64,000 nt of DNA from Halocaridina rubra (GCA_037179515.1 JAXCGZ010017025.1:81001-145000), one strand, 5' to 3'; shown: positions 12,051 through 26,576, counted from the stretch's first letter. The notes: a model not told the origin generated them from the letters alone. Made by a program: numbers and translations.

Positions 12051-12366
12051 CCCCCCCCACCGTTCCTCTTCGTTCAAATCCCGCATTATATAGTATCTAC
12101 GTTGCATTTGAGCCTTCATTGTATTTATTTAACGTTGCTTTACCGTCTCGATCGATATTTTAATCATTATCTTAGTATGAAACCCTGACATTTTATTTAT
12201 TTGATAATAGTCATTGTTAGGTAATAATGTAATTTAAATATGGACATACCAATGCGCAAAATGTATGTTAACATTTGTATGCATGTAAGGTAGGCCTAGA
12301 AATATGGATTGTACAAAAGCTTTCGGACGTGGGCTATTGTAGCACAAGCAAGAAAGAAATTAGTAC

Positions 12367-12394
12367 AATAATAATAATAATAATAATAATAATA

Positions 12395-12426
<32 letters not shown>
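12367..12426. repeat. (AAT)n(ATT)n perfect mirror array
   Basis: About ten AAT units turn directly into about ten ATT units, making a perfect long palindrome with no spacer. Confidence 0.95.
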
Positions 12427-12427
<1 letters not shown>

Positions 12428-12944
12428 GAAAGAATGAGAATGGAATGGGCAAGTTCAAGGGTTGTTGTTTTCCTCTCTTTTTTTCGTAGGATATGGTTTA
12501 AAATGATTATAACAGTATGAATAATAGTAATAGCAATAGCAGCAGCAAAACTCTGGTCTTTGAAGTTGAAAGACACAGAAGACCATTTGAGACTTCAAAA
12601 CAAAGACTCCACGTGAATTCCTAACACAGAGAACCTACCGAGAAAGTTTATAGTTGTTTGGAATTTTCGAGCTGCGTTGCAGAGCCAGAGCCTTTACAAA
12701 AAAAAATCTCTAAAAGAGTTATTTTGCATAATTGATCAGTACTGTACTGCGAAATATCACGTGGCTTAAATGAAAAACCTTTGAATGTCAAGGAGAGAAA
12801 GACTAATTAAATTTTAACTTCGCGTAGCTGAACACAAACAGAAAAAGCAATTCCCAAACCAAACACAATAGTACTGTTGTTAACTTGAACCGAAAGTGGA
12901 ACAGTGTAGGTTACTCTTCTGTCTTTCCGCCCGTCTCTCGGTCC

Positions 12945-13075
12945 CTTCATGCGTGTGTATAACTCCAAGGATCGAGGTATGTTTGGCTTCTGGTGGATGT
13001 GTGCTTTGACTCGGCAATCTTCCCCTTACAAAGGGGACTAGGACCGTGGTATATGTTGGTAAATATGTAGCTTTT
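12945..13075 (-). repeat. Interspersed repeat R3, minus strand
   Basis: On the minus strand it reads ...attgccgagtcaaagcacac, then caccagaagccaaacatacc. The same words recur at 19,500 (+), 61,565 (-) and 62,400 (+). It is not part of SINE-1 or MITE-1, and its class is unknown. Confidence 0.6.
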
Positions 13076-13771
13076 GCAGTAAATACAAATTGTAGTTCTG
13101 TAGATGTAGTTTTTAACAGTCAAATAAGCTCTTGAGTTCAATACCTGAGTTGCACAGTAACCACGTCAGAGCTAATTGAGGATAAAACGAGGATACTAAT
13201 TAACAATTAATGAACCAGTACTATTTAAGACATAATGCTATCTTTTTTTAATGTACAGACACTAATTATTGAGTAAGGTTCAAATATAACCAAATATGTA
13301 CTATGTACAGTTTCTGGATATTTGGCTGTAGAGAGTGAGCGATAATAGTTTTTTTTTTTATTTTGAGCCAAAGCATTACTTTGGGACTTGTTCACGAATT
13401 AGTGAGAGATACAAACAGGTGCCATTCCTTGGCACTGTTTTGGCACTTAGCATTATAGTTTCCATATGAGAAGTGTGATTACTGTCATCATCACATGTAT
13501 ATTTATATGAAGATTTTAAAGTTTTATTATTTAACATCCTCATAGTAGAGCGCCTGTGGTACAGTTCACGTGTATGTGTTTATATTAGTCCCTAAGTAAA
13601 TAGACGTGTTAATGAATATCAACAAGACTTAAACTATTGAATATCGTTAAACGTCTGGGGAGACCTAATTGGAGAAGTCAGAGTAGTGTTTTATAAATCA
13701 TATAGTTCACTGTTAGATTCATTAACGTATCTAAAGATATTTTGATATCGTGACTACTTGACTTTTTTCAG

Positions 13772-13858
13772 CAATTTTCTGCCACCACAGCTCATGTTGC
13801 TGAAATGTCTCCTTTCGCCTTTATATTTTATTTGTTTCACGCACTGAAACTGAAGCCT
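13772..13858 (+). CDS. Candidate internal exon, unrecognised protein
   Basis: An 87-bp, phase 0-0 segment between a strong acceptor (gacttttttcag) and a donor (AAGCCT|gtatac). It reads QFSATTAHVAEMSPF and ends ALKLKP, 29 residues. Its 3' splice site and composition are exon-like. It is short, however, and the donor is only fair. It could join in phase to the candidate at 17,647. Confidence 0.25.
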
Positions 13859-13979
13859 GTATACTTTATTTTAATTCTGCACACACACAAACACACACTC
13901 ATGTATAAGTGTGTATCCCAAAAGTAAGGCTGCTTAATATATTCCCCCAAAAGCATGTGTAAAATATTTGCTAGTTTCC

Positions 13980-14110
<131 letters not shown>

Positions 14111-14430
14111 CTAAATAATTGAATATGCATTTGAATTTTACAATATTTGATACGTGTGTCTCAGTCTTTTGTTAATGCTAACTTGATTTATTTTTTTAAA
14201 GTTGTATCTAGAAAAGTAGGGAAATAATTTTAAGCAGTGCCATGAAAGTGGGTCAGATTTAATTATCGCATGTGGGTTTTAGAATTTGTCTAATCTACTC
14301 CAAGTAGGTCTAAAGTATGTCTCATAGTTATAATTAAGAATTACAGACATACTCTGGTATTTCTTGTTTTTTTCCTTTTGATGGGCCGCCACGTGTAGGT
14401 ATTATAAATACCGTTGCTAAGTGGTAAGGA

Positions 14431-14744
<314 letters not shown>

Positions 14745-14759
14745 TTCTCTGATTTTCTT

Positions 14760-15340
14760 TTAATCATTTAATCACTATCGAATTTCTCGAGTCTCCTCTA
14801 CTCTCTCACGTTGCACAGCTGTTGCTAGCCACATCCCCCTCCCTCCCAACTTTTCTCTTCCCTTACTCCCCTATAAACCTCTATCCCTCCTCTCTTTTCA
14901 TATCTAGGCCTAATCTATTCAAAGGTTATGTTTCTTATTCCACTTTTATCAGGATTGTATATAGTATAATGAAAGTGACAATAATAATAATACGATGATA
15001 GTGATGCTTTTGTTATTTTTTCATCAATAATAGTGATTCTTCTGCTTCCTTGTTTTCTTATTATTATTATTATTATTGGTAGAAATCCACCCTATCTTTA
15101 AGTATACGTGTATATTTTAATATGACAATAAACCTTGGTTTTTGCACTATATTAAGTACTTTTTCAGTCTATTTGCAGTATATACTGACAAAGCTTTGTC
15201 GTTTTGTTAGTAGATACTCAAAATGCATACCTTGAAAATGTACATAGTGTAGTACCAAAGTCTCGGTTTATTGTTATATAAAAATACACATTTATATTAC
15301 AGAGTGGGTGTATTTTCTTATAATAGTATTATCTGACAAT
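14760..15340. other. No gene recognised
   Basis: Pyrimidine-rich then AT-rich sequence with short ATT runs near 15,058. No feature beyond simple sequence was seen. Confidence 0.45.
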
Positions 15341-15362
15341 TAATGTTTCCTAGTACTACTTC

Positions 15363-15366
<4 letters not shown>

Positions 15367-15402
<36 letters not shown>

Positions 15403-15500
15403 GATATTTTCGTTATTATTATTATAGTTATTTTCATTATTATCATTATTTTTATTATTATTATTATTATTATCGTCATTATTATTATTATTACGAAAAA
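15367..15500. repeat. Imperfect (ATT)n tract
   Basis: ATT units with scattered ATC, GTT and TTT variants over about 130 bp, so an old degenerating array. Confidence 0.9.
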
Positions 15501-15803
15501 GAAAAGTAAAAACATATCCAGTTGCAGGATTTATCGATCCGCAGAGTGAATGACAATGGGATTGTGTATGTGTGTGTGATTCCTCTGTTCAGCTCTGCAT
15601 GCATGGGCTCCATGGCGTCATGCCTGCCTCCTGGTTGTACAGCTGCTCCTGCAAACAGTCTTTAGGCATCCCTTTTGTAATGCAATGCAGGGCATTGCAT
15701 GCCTTCCATGCAGCTGCTGTTGAGAGAGAGAGAGAGAGAGGTAAATAGACTCTATAGCTGCATATTTATATCTTTTTAAGCCAGACAGTTTTTTTCTGTA
15801 TCT

Positions 15804-15835
15804 AAATGGTAAATTTTCTGTAAAATTTACCATTT
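15804..15835. repeat. Perfect hairpin, 14-bp arms
   Basis: AAATGGTAAATTTT, loop CTGT, then AAAATTTACCATTT. Confidence 0.85.
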
Positions 15836-16836
15836 GGACTTAAAAGGTATTGACTTCAGTTGAGAGCCTTTCACGTCCATTGAACTGCTTTAATATTATA
15901 TTTTTACTCAGATATGGGTTAGAATACTACATTCATTGTATTTAGATTATATTCAGAATTGAAATATCCTGAGAGTTCTTCTTGTATGTGTTTTTTTTTT
16001 CTTTCACTGAAGATCATTACAGTACTGTATATGGATGTTACTCATACAGGATGTATCTTGACTGTGCCTTCATTCACGATAGTGTCATTCGAGTTGGCCC
16101 TAATATTTTTTTTGTAATTTTCTATGTATATTTTTGTTTATATTTAAGTGTACAACAATCTGGGATTCCCTAGCTCAACATATTGTTAAATTTTTATGCT
16201 GATGTAGATTGACTAACAATAACCAGTGTATAGAGTGTTTATTATTATTATTTTTATTATTATTATTATTTTATTATTCATAAGCATTCTGTTTATTAAT
16301 AATTATAGAATTTATCTATGTATTATTTAAGGTTCTCTACTAATAACCTGGAAACTGGCAATTTTAATTATTTAATTTACTTTAATATCTTCACTGACTC
16401 AAAATCATTCATTCAGCTTTTCAGAGGAACCAAAAAAAAAGAGGGAAATGGGAATGGGTACCATGATCTCAGACGGCTTTTATATCTAATATATGGAATA
16501 AGTTGGAATTGAAGCTGCTATTCCAAAGTAACAGTAATCTGTGGGTGAATAAACCATCATTTATTTATTTATGTATATATTTATTAATTTTCTTAAAATA
16601 AAAAAAGAAAAAACCGTCGCTTAATGCAGGTAAAGCTTTACCTTAAAAAAAAATTGTTTTCAGAAGGACAGTATGAATCGCCTAGACTTGGGTATCCCTT
16701 TTTCCTCCAATTTATTTATTTTTTTTTAAACTTTATAACTTATCAGCCTTCGTTGGAGTCCCCCGTATGCACTTACCTTGGGGGTAATTCAAGTACTGTA
16801 TAGGAATATTTTTATTAGCGTTAGTGAATTAAGTTA

Positions 16837-16947
<111 letters not shown>

Positions 16948-17365
16948 AATGCTCTTTGTTTTTGAGGAATCACTAGAGATGGGATTGACATTATTATATA
17001 ATTTTGAAAATTATCAAAGTTTTCCAATATATTTTTAGTATAATTTTTTTATATATAATATTTACTATGTCTTTGTTATATTGCATATATCCATATTTTT
17101 TTTTTTTTGAGGGAAGTTGGTACCTTCTGGGTATGTAATTACCGAGTGCAGTGCTTACATAATATTCTGTTTAGAGTGTAATGTTATATTCATATGTGTA
17201 TCGATTATTTTACTTTGAACCTCGTGAAGTCGAATACCCCAAATTAGTGTGCTTAACGTAACCTAAATAATGCGTGTATCGTTTTGGGAATGTTTTCTGT
17301 AAATATATTTGAGTAGAAGATTTCCCATAGGGTGTATATATGCATTATTACTATAAAAAAAATAA

Positions 17366-17367
<2 letters not shown>

Positions 17368-17444
<77 letters not shown>

Positions 17445-17466
17445 TAGAAACGTACTGTACAGTAGC

Positions 17467-17508
<42 letters not shown>

Positions 17509-17526
17509 TATAACAACAACAACAAC
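17368..17526. repeat. (TA)n followed by (AAT)n and (AAC)n
   Basis: TA at 17,368-17,442, AAT at 17,466-17,508 and AAC at 17,512-17,526. Confidence 0.95.
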
Positions 17527-17646
17527 TTATCAGTTATAGTTTTATTCATGGTAGAGACACATTGTGCAATAATAATAATTATAAAAATTTGTATTTCATA
17601 ATTTTACTTATATTTTCTAATATTTCTTTTCTTTTATTTTTTACAG

Positions 17647-17700
17647 GTAAATTGGTATCAGGGATGTTTATGGGGTCCATCTATATTCTTAGCATTTCAT
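17647..17700 (+). CDS. Candidate 54-bp internal exon, unrecognised protein
   Basis: A long pyrimidine tract (tttcttttctttta then ttttttacag) precedes the segment, and an ideal donor follows it (CAT|gtaagtgt). In phase 0 it reads [18 protein letters not shown] with no stop; one other frame is also open. These are the best-matching splice signals in the left half of the window. A (TA)n array starts 33 bp after the donor. Confidence 0.35.
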
Positions 17701-17730
17701 GTAAGTGTAACAGTGATATTTGTGCTTGTG

Positions 17731-17899
<169 letters not shown>

Positions 17900-18230
17900 A
17901 TCTTTATAAAACGTGGCTCGTAGAACATATTTTCGCCAGTACCTCTTGGTATTTAGTGTTGTTGTGTCCCTTACATAAAAATTCCCCTGAAGTAGGGTTT
18001 GTTAAAGCAGTAATAAATGTGATGAGCATTAGACAGATGACACTCTTATCTAGCTTAGACTTCCTTAAGTGCAATAGAAAGAACTGTATTAATTTCTCAT
18101 ATAAAAAGTAGAAATACATAAACCTTCAAGTAATATACCAACTTGTGCCATATAAAGTGTGACCTCCAATATTCGTTATTTCCCTGGATAAACTATAATT
18201 TTATACATAATTTGTTCTGTATATACTGAA

Positions 18231-18390
18231 GGGAATCCATAGTAGCTGCGTGGTTAGAATACTCAACACAGGAGTTGACGTTCCCATGATCCAGCTCACC
18301 GTGGAGCGTTAAGAATGACATGTAGGCTTAATTTCCCTACCACGCTTTGTTTGTTTCCACATCCATAATGGGGATAATTAGTGAAACATG
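18231..18390 (+). mobile_element. SINE-1 copy
   Basis: Head GTAGCTGCGTGGTTAGAATA and ATGATCCAGCTCACCGTGG, then the body GCGTTAAGAATGACATGTAG and the end CATAATGGGGATAATTAGTG. Confidence 0.65.
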
Positions 18391-18837
18391 TTTTTTATGT
18401 CAAGAAAAAAGTATATTGAAATAATGAAGCTAAAGACAGAATAATTAATAGATATTATTTAAGTATGGTTATATAATGTAATATTCTGTGTAGAATTAAG
18501 ACCTGCGAACATTTTATATAATGAACTAGTAAGTTAATTCGCTTTCCTTTCGGATACTTTTCATATTTTGGGTTGGCACTCGTATCCATCCATTTTCCTT
18601 TGCATAGTGCCATGTACTCACCATTTTTTTTTAGTTAATAATTGTTAATTTTTAAATTTGGCACAAAAAAAGTTTGTACGTTCTAGTTTATGTACAGCTG
18701 CTGTAAAGTAAAATTATTATTATTATTAGTGTTTTCTTATTTTGCATATTTATGTTTCACCTCGCCCCTAATGCAGCCGATTATCCCCTCCAAGGAAACT
18801 CTCTCTCTTTTATGTGATGAGTTAGCTCACTCATTGG

Positions 18838-18958
<121 letters not shown>

Positions 18959-19499
18959 CTGATTATTTATTGTTTGATAGGTATTAAGCCCATTCCAAAT
19001 CTACCTATAGGGATTCATGCCATATTTCTGTAGTTATAGGAACTAAAAAAAGGGAATGCAGGGGATCGCACGCTATGGTTCCTGTTTTGAGTCACTCAAA
19101 CTCTCTCATATGCCATGTCTCTAACTAGCATTTCAGAGTCCTTTACTTTTTCATTATCTTTGCTAATTTTAGTTCCACTAATACCATAACATTACTGTAA
19201 TTTGCATTACTGACATTACTTGAACAGCAATAGTTATCGGAAACTTTTAATTGCAAAATACATATCCCCCCTCATTTTGTTATTTGTATTGAGGGGGGCC
19301 ACAGAGGTAAACATGAGGCTCAGAAGGGGATCATGAACATATAAAAAATGTCACTAGCATGAACATATATACAGTATTCTAGGCTTGGAATATCAAGCTT
19401 AAATACATTTTACATGCTTGTGATTGCGATTATGTCCGTGTTTATCCTATATGTCACTACTCAGATTCATACATACTTATACATATATAAATGGCCGCA

Positions 19500-19640
19500 G
19501 TGCCCCTGGTAAGAGGATGGCCGAGTCAGAGCACATACCTTCATCAAAAGCCTAACAAACCTCGACCACTCCTCTAAGCTCCTTGGAGATAAAGGGTTAT
19601 CATAATTCCTCCCCACCACCACCCTGCTGGGGTTATCCAC
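19500..19640 (+). repeat. Interspersed repeat R3
   Basis: Contains ggatggccgagtcagagcac, atcaaaagcctaacaaacct and ccttggagataaagggttat, in the same order as the copies at 12,945, 61,565 and 62,400. Confidence 0.6.
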
Positions 19641-19659
19641 AGGGTAAGTGAACAAGGCT

Positions 19660-20815
19660 CAGATAGATGCACAAACGTTCTTTCTTATGTGTATTATTAA
19701 TGGCTTGGTTTTGGAACGGCACGAATTAAGCTCACAGGCAAGGATATATGTGTTCCTACATTCTTTAATAGGTATTTTTAGGTCATTGTGCAGTAGATGA
19801 TCGTTTGAAGATAATGTTTTGAAGATTTTTATGGGCTCCAGTCCTGGGAGTAAATGCATACATATAGTGTGTGATGTTTTCTAGTCACAAGGGTATTTAA
19901 CGAGGAACAATCGAAAATTGAACTTTTACTTGCTTCCCACAAGACTAAATAATATGCACTGTACAGAAGAAACACTGTAATGGAAATCTTGCAAACTAAA
20001 CCAAGATATTCTGAAATATATATACAGTACTATATTAAATATAATATGTCAGTAATTATTATTACTTTAATTTTATATTATTGCATATGCGTGACATAAG
20101 GAAAACATATATAATGAAAATATATACAGTACACATAAATTTACAAGTAATACATTATATTATATATGAGAAAACAAAATAGAACAGCATTTTACCATTT
20201 TTATGACTCTTCAACATGAGCTCGTTATTGAAAAACTATCTGTTGGCATTCTTAGAGTAGATCTTAAATTAATCTCACAAGGCACTAGCTCTTAAGTGCA
20301 CTCTGACCTCTATATGAATAAATTTCCAGTTTCTTGTTATTGGACATTATGAATAATGCAGAGATTAAAGTTTATGATTATATGTAAACAAACAAACAAA
20401 TAAGTGTGAAGTAAGCAGAAATTTAAGATGAGATGATAATAGTAATAATGGTAATAAGGATAATAATGAGTAATATTGGTTGTACTGTATCTTGTTTTAT
20501 ATATCTTGAAGTATTGTAAAATACTCAGTGGATTGCATGTGGTGTTTGTATGCTGTTAGACAATAAAAGTAGTATTATAATTTTTTTTATTTTTTATTTT
20601 ATTAATAATTAGAATGTTTTCGGCACTTTTGGGCCAATCTCTCTCTCCCATTTATAAAAAGTACGGTTTTCAATATTTTAGCTAAAATATAAATATAAAC
20701 CTCTCTTGTGCTTATTATATATGGATGTAGTTATATACTGTACTTGGCTTATTTGGCAGAGGGAAGTAATATATCAATCAAGCCCATAATATACCCTTAT
20801 ACATAATTCAAGTCG
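19660..20815. other. No gene recognised
   Basis: AT-rich sequence with imperfect AAT/GATAAT tracts near 20,440. No repeat copy or exon was recognised. Confidence 0.45.
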
Positions 20816-20817
20816 AA

Positions 20818-20861
<44 letters not shown>

Positions 20862-20872
20862 TTGTTTGTGTG
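20818..20872. repeat. (TA)n-(TG)n array
   Basis: About 13 TA units then TG with TTTG variants. Confidence 0.93.
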
Positions 20873-21031
20873 TGAGCTTGAAGTTTTTTTCCTTGTAGCT
20901 TAATTTAATTTTTTGTTTGTTTATGCATCTTAAATTTTTTACGTTAATATATTAAGCCAATTTATAACTTCATTATAGACTTTTCATGTCACTTCTGGCT
21001 TGTGACTATTGCTATCATGTTTCTTAATTTG

Positions 21032-21065
<34 letters not shown>

Positions 21066-22800
21066 GTTCTGGAAAAGACAAGTCTTCTTACAGTAATAAA
21101 TCTTTATTAGTGATGTCAAGACCTTGATCATATATTTCTTTATAATTTTGACATTTTTAGCGAATGAAATTGCATTTATACGTCTTGCAAAGTAAATCAC
21201 ATCTCTATCAGATCTTCCCGTATTAAAGATATGTGTGTGTATTTGTGCGTGTGTGTATTTTTAAACCATTCCTTGGTATTATAAATAAGTAAAAATCTTT
21301 CACTTTTGTGTCGTGTTATTGATTGTGGGGGCCGGTGAGAGGTGGATGTCTCCGCGTCTTTGTACTCATTGTTTTGCATAAGTTTCTAAAAATGTATAAT
21401 TGACCTACTTATTAAGCCAGACTTGGCCATTCCCAATCAGAATGGATTGCCTGTAAGCAAATACGAACTTTGATCACATACGACCGCGGTGCAGGATATT
21501 ATTTCTTATAAATTTAAATTGGAGAATACATAGGGTGCCACACTGCCACCTGTTGGCTGAGGTCTAAAGCTACATTTCTTGACCTTGGCACCAGATGGCT
21601 CTAGCTGGCGTGTGGCTTAACAGTTTTCTGTAATTGTCAGTAGCCGAGTGCCATTATCTTCCTATTTAATTCGTCATGTTATTAATGCGTCCTGTCTTCA
21701 TGACAAAGGATATTCGTGCACTGTCACTTCTGTCTCTCATTTCATGCAGGAGCTTAGAGAAAGTGAGATGAAAAATTTTGGATATGAAACATTGCGTGAG
21801 TGGTGAGTGACTCCGCCTTTTCACGACTTTGCTCCGCCTTAGAGGAGGATCCTAGGAGGAGCTGTATTGCCACTGCCTCGAGTGGAGACGCTGGAGCACG
21901 ATAATTACCCCTCGAGTCCTTCGAAAATCTCCATCGTCTTACGACTGATTACAGTATTATTAAGGTGCGAATTAAACATTGTCACGTGTTCTTACTTTTT
22001 AAGATAAACTAATACGCTTGATTTAATTACATAAAAAGGAAAAAAAATATTTAACTACCCAAAATAGTTAGCAATGGTAATATTTTTCTTTGGCAACTAC
22101 GCGTGGAGAAAGAATTAATTTTGGACCCTTGTCGACGTCTTGGGGCCGCAAATGAAGTTAGTGGAATGTTTAACTTGGAAGTTGTTGTTTCTATCATAGA
22201 CTTGAGAAAAAAGGATAGAGTAGTGAGTAGTGGATGGCATTTTGTTACACTAGTTTATTTAAGTCACTTGCAAATTATTTCACGAATACAATATTTGAAC
22301 GAATGGGAAAAACATGCTCGAGTAAAGGGGACGTTAAACCCTTATGTGTACCCCCAAGTTGAGTGTCTACAATGCACTCGAGTTCGCAGTTTAAGAATCC
22401 GTACCCGATGTTCCCTCTAAAAATTGGCAGCTGCTCCACAACACGCCTCCCAAACTCGCATTTAGTTGCTGGTGTCACGTTGAGCATTTTCTCTGTGGAC
22501 CAAATAATGATTTCGTGGTCACTCGACCAATGTTTCATTGTTTTTGTTAGGAGACTACACTCATTGACTTCACTCCTTCCTCCTCTTTGCGATATCAAGG
22601 TACTATGATATTTACTTATGAACAGAGTTGTAAGGATGAATTGGTAAGTATGATAACTCGTTATTTGTCATTCAGCATTTGGTATGTTATTTATAACCGT
22701 TGTTACTTACTTCATTGTGCATGTGGAAGTACAGTACGTGATACAGCGCAACCTCAAACAAGGAATGAACAATAGTTATTTGTTAATGAGTTAGTAGATT
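21066..22800. other. Mixed region, no gene established
   Basis: A GC-richer patch with several CpG dinucleotides lies at 21,480-21,960, and another at 22,270-22,600. Open frames exist on both strands at 22,275-22,608, but none has start, splice or family support. The patches could be unrecognised transposon sequence or a promoter. Confidence 0.3.
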
Positions 22801-22950
22801 AAGATCTTGTTAAGAAGAGTAGCCCCAGGATACAAACATTCAACAAGAGAGCGAGAGAGTATTCCACAACAAATGCCATAGATCAGGTTAGGTTACTTGG
22901 TTATTTAACTTTAAATGGAGTTCGGAGGGTTATTCCTCTTCACAGAATCG
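22801..22950. mobile_element. MITE-1 copy, degraded
   Basis: Left end aagatcttgttaagaagagt followed by agccccagg. The inner block ggttaggttacttggttatt reads in the inverted sense, and the right end is gttattcctcttcacagaat. About 50 bp of the middle (including gagagcgagagag) do not match other copies. Confidence 0.45.
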
Positions 22951-23250
22951 GCAGATTAATTGGGTTAAGAATTTTATATTAGGAAACTACTTTCTTCTTT
23001 ATGGAGCATTTTAATTTTATAATGAAAATGAAAAGTATGATGAGTTTGATAAATATGTATTATGCAGTATGTATACATTATTATGCACTTTGCTTGGTAC
23101 TACAGTAGTGTGATCTACTAACATGATCTTTATGTAATATATGGTCTGCATTTGCAATTTTTCTTAAAATGTGTGATATACACTTTTAAAAACTAACATT
23201 AATAGTGTACATTAGGGATGTCAACAAGTGTAACCGAAAATAATTTATAA

Positions 23251-23389
<139 letters not shown>

Positions 23390-23878
23390 TTAAAATCAGA
23401 GGTAAGTTTTCGAGTGGATTTAAAAGGTATTTAATAAAAGGTATTTGCTAATCTTGTAGGATTAACAGTGTTTAGCACATTGACGGGAAGTTTTCGTTGA
23501 ACGTTGTATGATATAAGCCAGAGCAACTCCTTAAAAGTCAATGGTCTTCTTGTTTCAAGCAGTCATCGTTGTTAAAAGGAAAGAATTTTACATTATTGTA
23601 CTATAGTTTAGGTATGTTTTATTTCTCCAAAATATTGACATAGATAACTTTTTCAACTTATAGATGATGATGCTATACTTTCGTGAAGTCATGCTAATGT
23701 AGATCACAATGAATTTGCACTATTTTCTTACTCGTCATATTTCTTCTAGTTTGTGCTCCAGTATACTAACTATAAAATTGAAATTTTTATATTCGCATTA
23801 AGGCAACCAATCATGGAATAGTTTTATATGTATTTGATAATCAGAACATTCCTATACGTTTAGAATTCCGGATCTTGT

Positions 23879-24020
23879 AAAACAGAATAACCCCATGGTA
23901 CTCGAGGGTTATTTATATTTACAAGGCAAGTCACCTAAACTAACCTTACCTTACTTAACAATTTATAGGGTTATTTAACTTAAAATGGGTCTTAAGTCAT
24001 TACTTATCTTTACGAGATCC
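23879..24020. mobile_element. MITE-1 copy
   Basis: Ends ccggatcttgtaaaacagaa and tatctttacgagatcc. The central AAGGCAAGTCACCTAAACTA runs opposite to the copies at 5,033 and 6,747. Confidence 0.6.
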
Positions 24021-24222
24021 GATTATTTCTTTTCGCTTCTCACTCATTTCCTTGTTGCAGTCTCATTACACTTGGAAATATATCATCCAAATATACATCT
24101 GGTAGTGAAGGTTATGCTATGAAATCTTCATTGCCAGAGAATTTTTTTTTTTTCACTGTCTTGCTTGTTTACTGCAGATTGTATCAAGTTTGTTGTATCA
24201 TAGTGATTTTATTTAAAGATTC

Positions 24223-24369
24223 CGGATCTTGTGTAGATGAGTATCCCCAGAACCTCGTGTAAAGTTCAATAATATCGTAAATTGTTAGTTAGGAGACGTA
24301 CCTTGTTCATACGAATAACCTTATAGCACCCTTGGGGTACTCTATTTTTCTTTAAAAGACCAAAGATCC
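24223..24369. mobile_element. MITE-1 copy
   Basis: Left end ggatcttgtgtagatgagta, inner agttaggagacgtaccttg, right cttggggtactctatt. It lies about 200 bp from the copy at 23,879, in the opposite orientation. Confidence 0.6.
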
Positions 24370-24479
24370 CTTTTAAATATGTTACAATCAGAAACCACAG
24401 TAACTCACAAACCTCATTTTTTAAATAAAATTCCTGTTTACCTAATTGCATTATTTATATACTGTAGTTATTTGTTAAG

Positions 24480-25159
24480 AAATTGTGGTTATTCATGCGT
24501 CCAAATATACTGATTTTACGTATCAACATATATTTACTTTAATATTTTCATGTTTTAATCACTGATTTCCTTGCTTTACTGATTTTAGGAATCACAATTA
24601 ATATTATAAAGTTAAATTCTCTTATAGTGGATTGAATACTTGCTAATTAAATTCCTTCTCTTTAAAGAGACCAGATAAACATCAAATACTGCACAGTATT
24701 TTATCATCTGAAGGTTCACTCTTCCCTGCAAATATATTTTCTTTGAATATGGTTTCAGGAAATGATCTTGTTATGGCATAGGTCACACAATAGGCTACTG
24801 ATATTCTAGTAAAACTTTTTTTTATTGCTGCTGCTGCTTTTTTCCCCCAGTATCCACATCATATATGTATAAATCTATGTTGTGTTTTGTTTACTTCTCT
24901 AAGCACTGTATACTTTTTAATATCGTTTTGCTCGCAAATGAATTTTATTTTTTCGTTCTATTATCATATGTGGATTGTAAGTTGAAATACTTGAAGTTTC
25001 TAGGTTAAGTATCTTTTAGGCAAGATCATGGGAACACACTCAACATTAGTGTTTGATTTGTCAGAAATATCGTGGTCAATTAAAGACCTGCATTAGATAA
25101 AGGTCTGTAATCTAATGCTCTCCTATTATCTTCTTGTCCAAATCTAAGTTGGGAAGTTT

Positions 25160-25160
<1 letters not shown>
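24480..25160. other. No gene recognised
   Basis: AT-rich sequence without a recognised repeat or splice-bounded frame. Confidence 0.4.

Positions 25161-25161
<1 letters not shown>

Positions 25162-25250
<89 letters not shown>
25162..25250. repeat. (TA)n array
   Basis: About 44 TA units. Confidence 0.97.
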
Positions 25251-25252
<2 letters not shown>

Positions 25253-26359
25253 TTGCTGTATAACATTTTTCTTTGAAGACCCACAAATTTTCAAAGCTAT
25301 CATAATCTATCGGTTAGGGTTTGCTTACGGTATATTATTGTATTTAGACTTCTTTAGTGTTCTCTGCATTTTGTCTTGCCTCTTCTCATGTGAATGTTGT
25401 TTATATCTGTTCTCAAGATTATGTCATTTGCAAGAATGTTGGGGACATGATTGACCATGAAAAAGTACCCAAATGACACATTTTCCAGTTTTGACACCCC
25501 TGCTCATGCTTGTCTTGACCACTTGACCCTAGAAACCTATCATCTTTATCAGCAAATACAGTCATATGCTGCATAATGTCTAAAGTTTCATTCCAAAAAT
25601 GCTGATGTTAAGTGATTTTGACGTTGTAAATTGTACTCACTGTGCTACCTAAATAGCCAAAGTACTATTCTGTACTGTACACCAACAAAAACAATACTCC
25701 AGGCTGTAAATATTAGTAATCAATAATCATTACTAATATTGTATTGTACTAATGCTACTACAAAGTTTGCTATGTACACGCCATGAATGGAACTAAAGTT
25801 TTCAAACATCAATGTGGAGGTTTTAATGAGCACGAAAGCTATTTTGGGGCATGTAGAGTGAGTTTAGATTTCCTAATTGATAAATTTGTTTTTACAAATA
25901 ATAGGAATTATAAAGATTATTACAACACATTTTATACTCTTGATATTTTTCACCTTTATGTATAACTTTACAGGTAATATGAAAAAACTCATTAGAAAAC
26001 ACTACTGTACACTATATGAAGTGAATTATTTTTTAAAACCTATTATTATAATGATTTCAGTGAGAAACTTCGAAAGGTAATATAATGCACACGTGATTGA
26101 TTATTATGCAAATTCAGTTCAGCCCACTATGTACAGTGATCTCTTATTTACAGACTTTTAGCATTTTTTAATAACTTGTTAACTTTTAAGTAAAACCATT
26201 ACAGTTATTTGCAGTCATCCTGCTGTGTATACTGACTACGCTTATTTTGTTAAATAAAATTTCCAGAATAGACACAGGATTTTCTGCAACACTGGCTTTC
26301 ATTTTCATGTACTATTCATTGAAGAACACCTGAAAGACGTAACACTGGTTCTTCTTAGG

Positions 26360-26468
26360 GAGGCGTTAGCTTTTTCAGAATTATATTTAATATCATTAGG
26401 AAGGGGATAGAACTTTAGTTCCCAGCTCCCATCTGTATGTTTCCACTGCTATAATGGAGGACCTAAAG
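26360..26468 (+). mobile_element. SINE-1 body, head missing
   Basis: Carries only the family's 3' half: taggaaggggatagaacttt, ttcccagctcccatctgtat and gctataatggaggac. Confidence 0.5.
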
Positions 26469-26547
26469 AATGACAGAATTTTTTTTTTTTTTAACTTTAT
26501 CTTTATATTTTAAATTCATCACCAATATTTCTTTCTCTTTCTCTCTA

Positions 26548-26576
26548 AAAGAGAGAGAGAGAGAGAGAGAGAGAGT
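26548..26576. repeat. (GA)n array
   Basis: Fourteen GA units, preceded by a short (CT) run that makes a small hairpin. Confidence 0.9.

Noticed and set aside
21480..21960. Promoter or CpG island of a host gene
   Set aside because: Moderately GC-rich with some CpG, but no core promoter motif combination, first exon or downstream gene could be tied to it.
22275..22608. Overlapping open frames on both strands
   Set aside because: No splice sites, start context or family resemblance. The higher GC content alone keeps stops rare. Left as unassigned.
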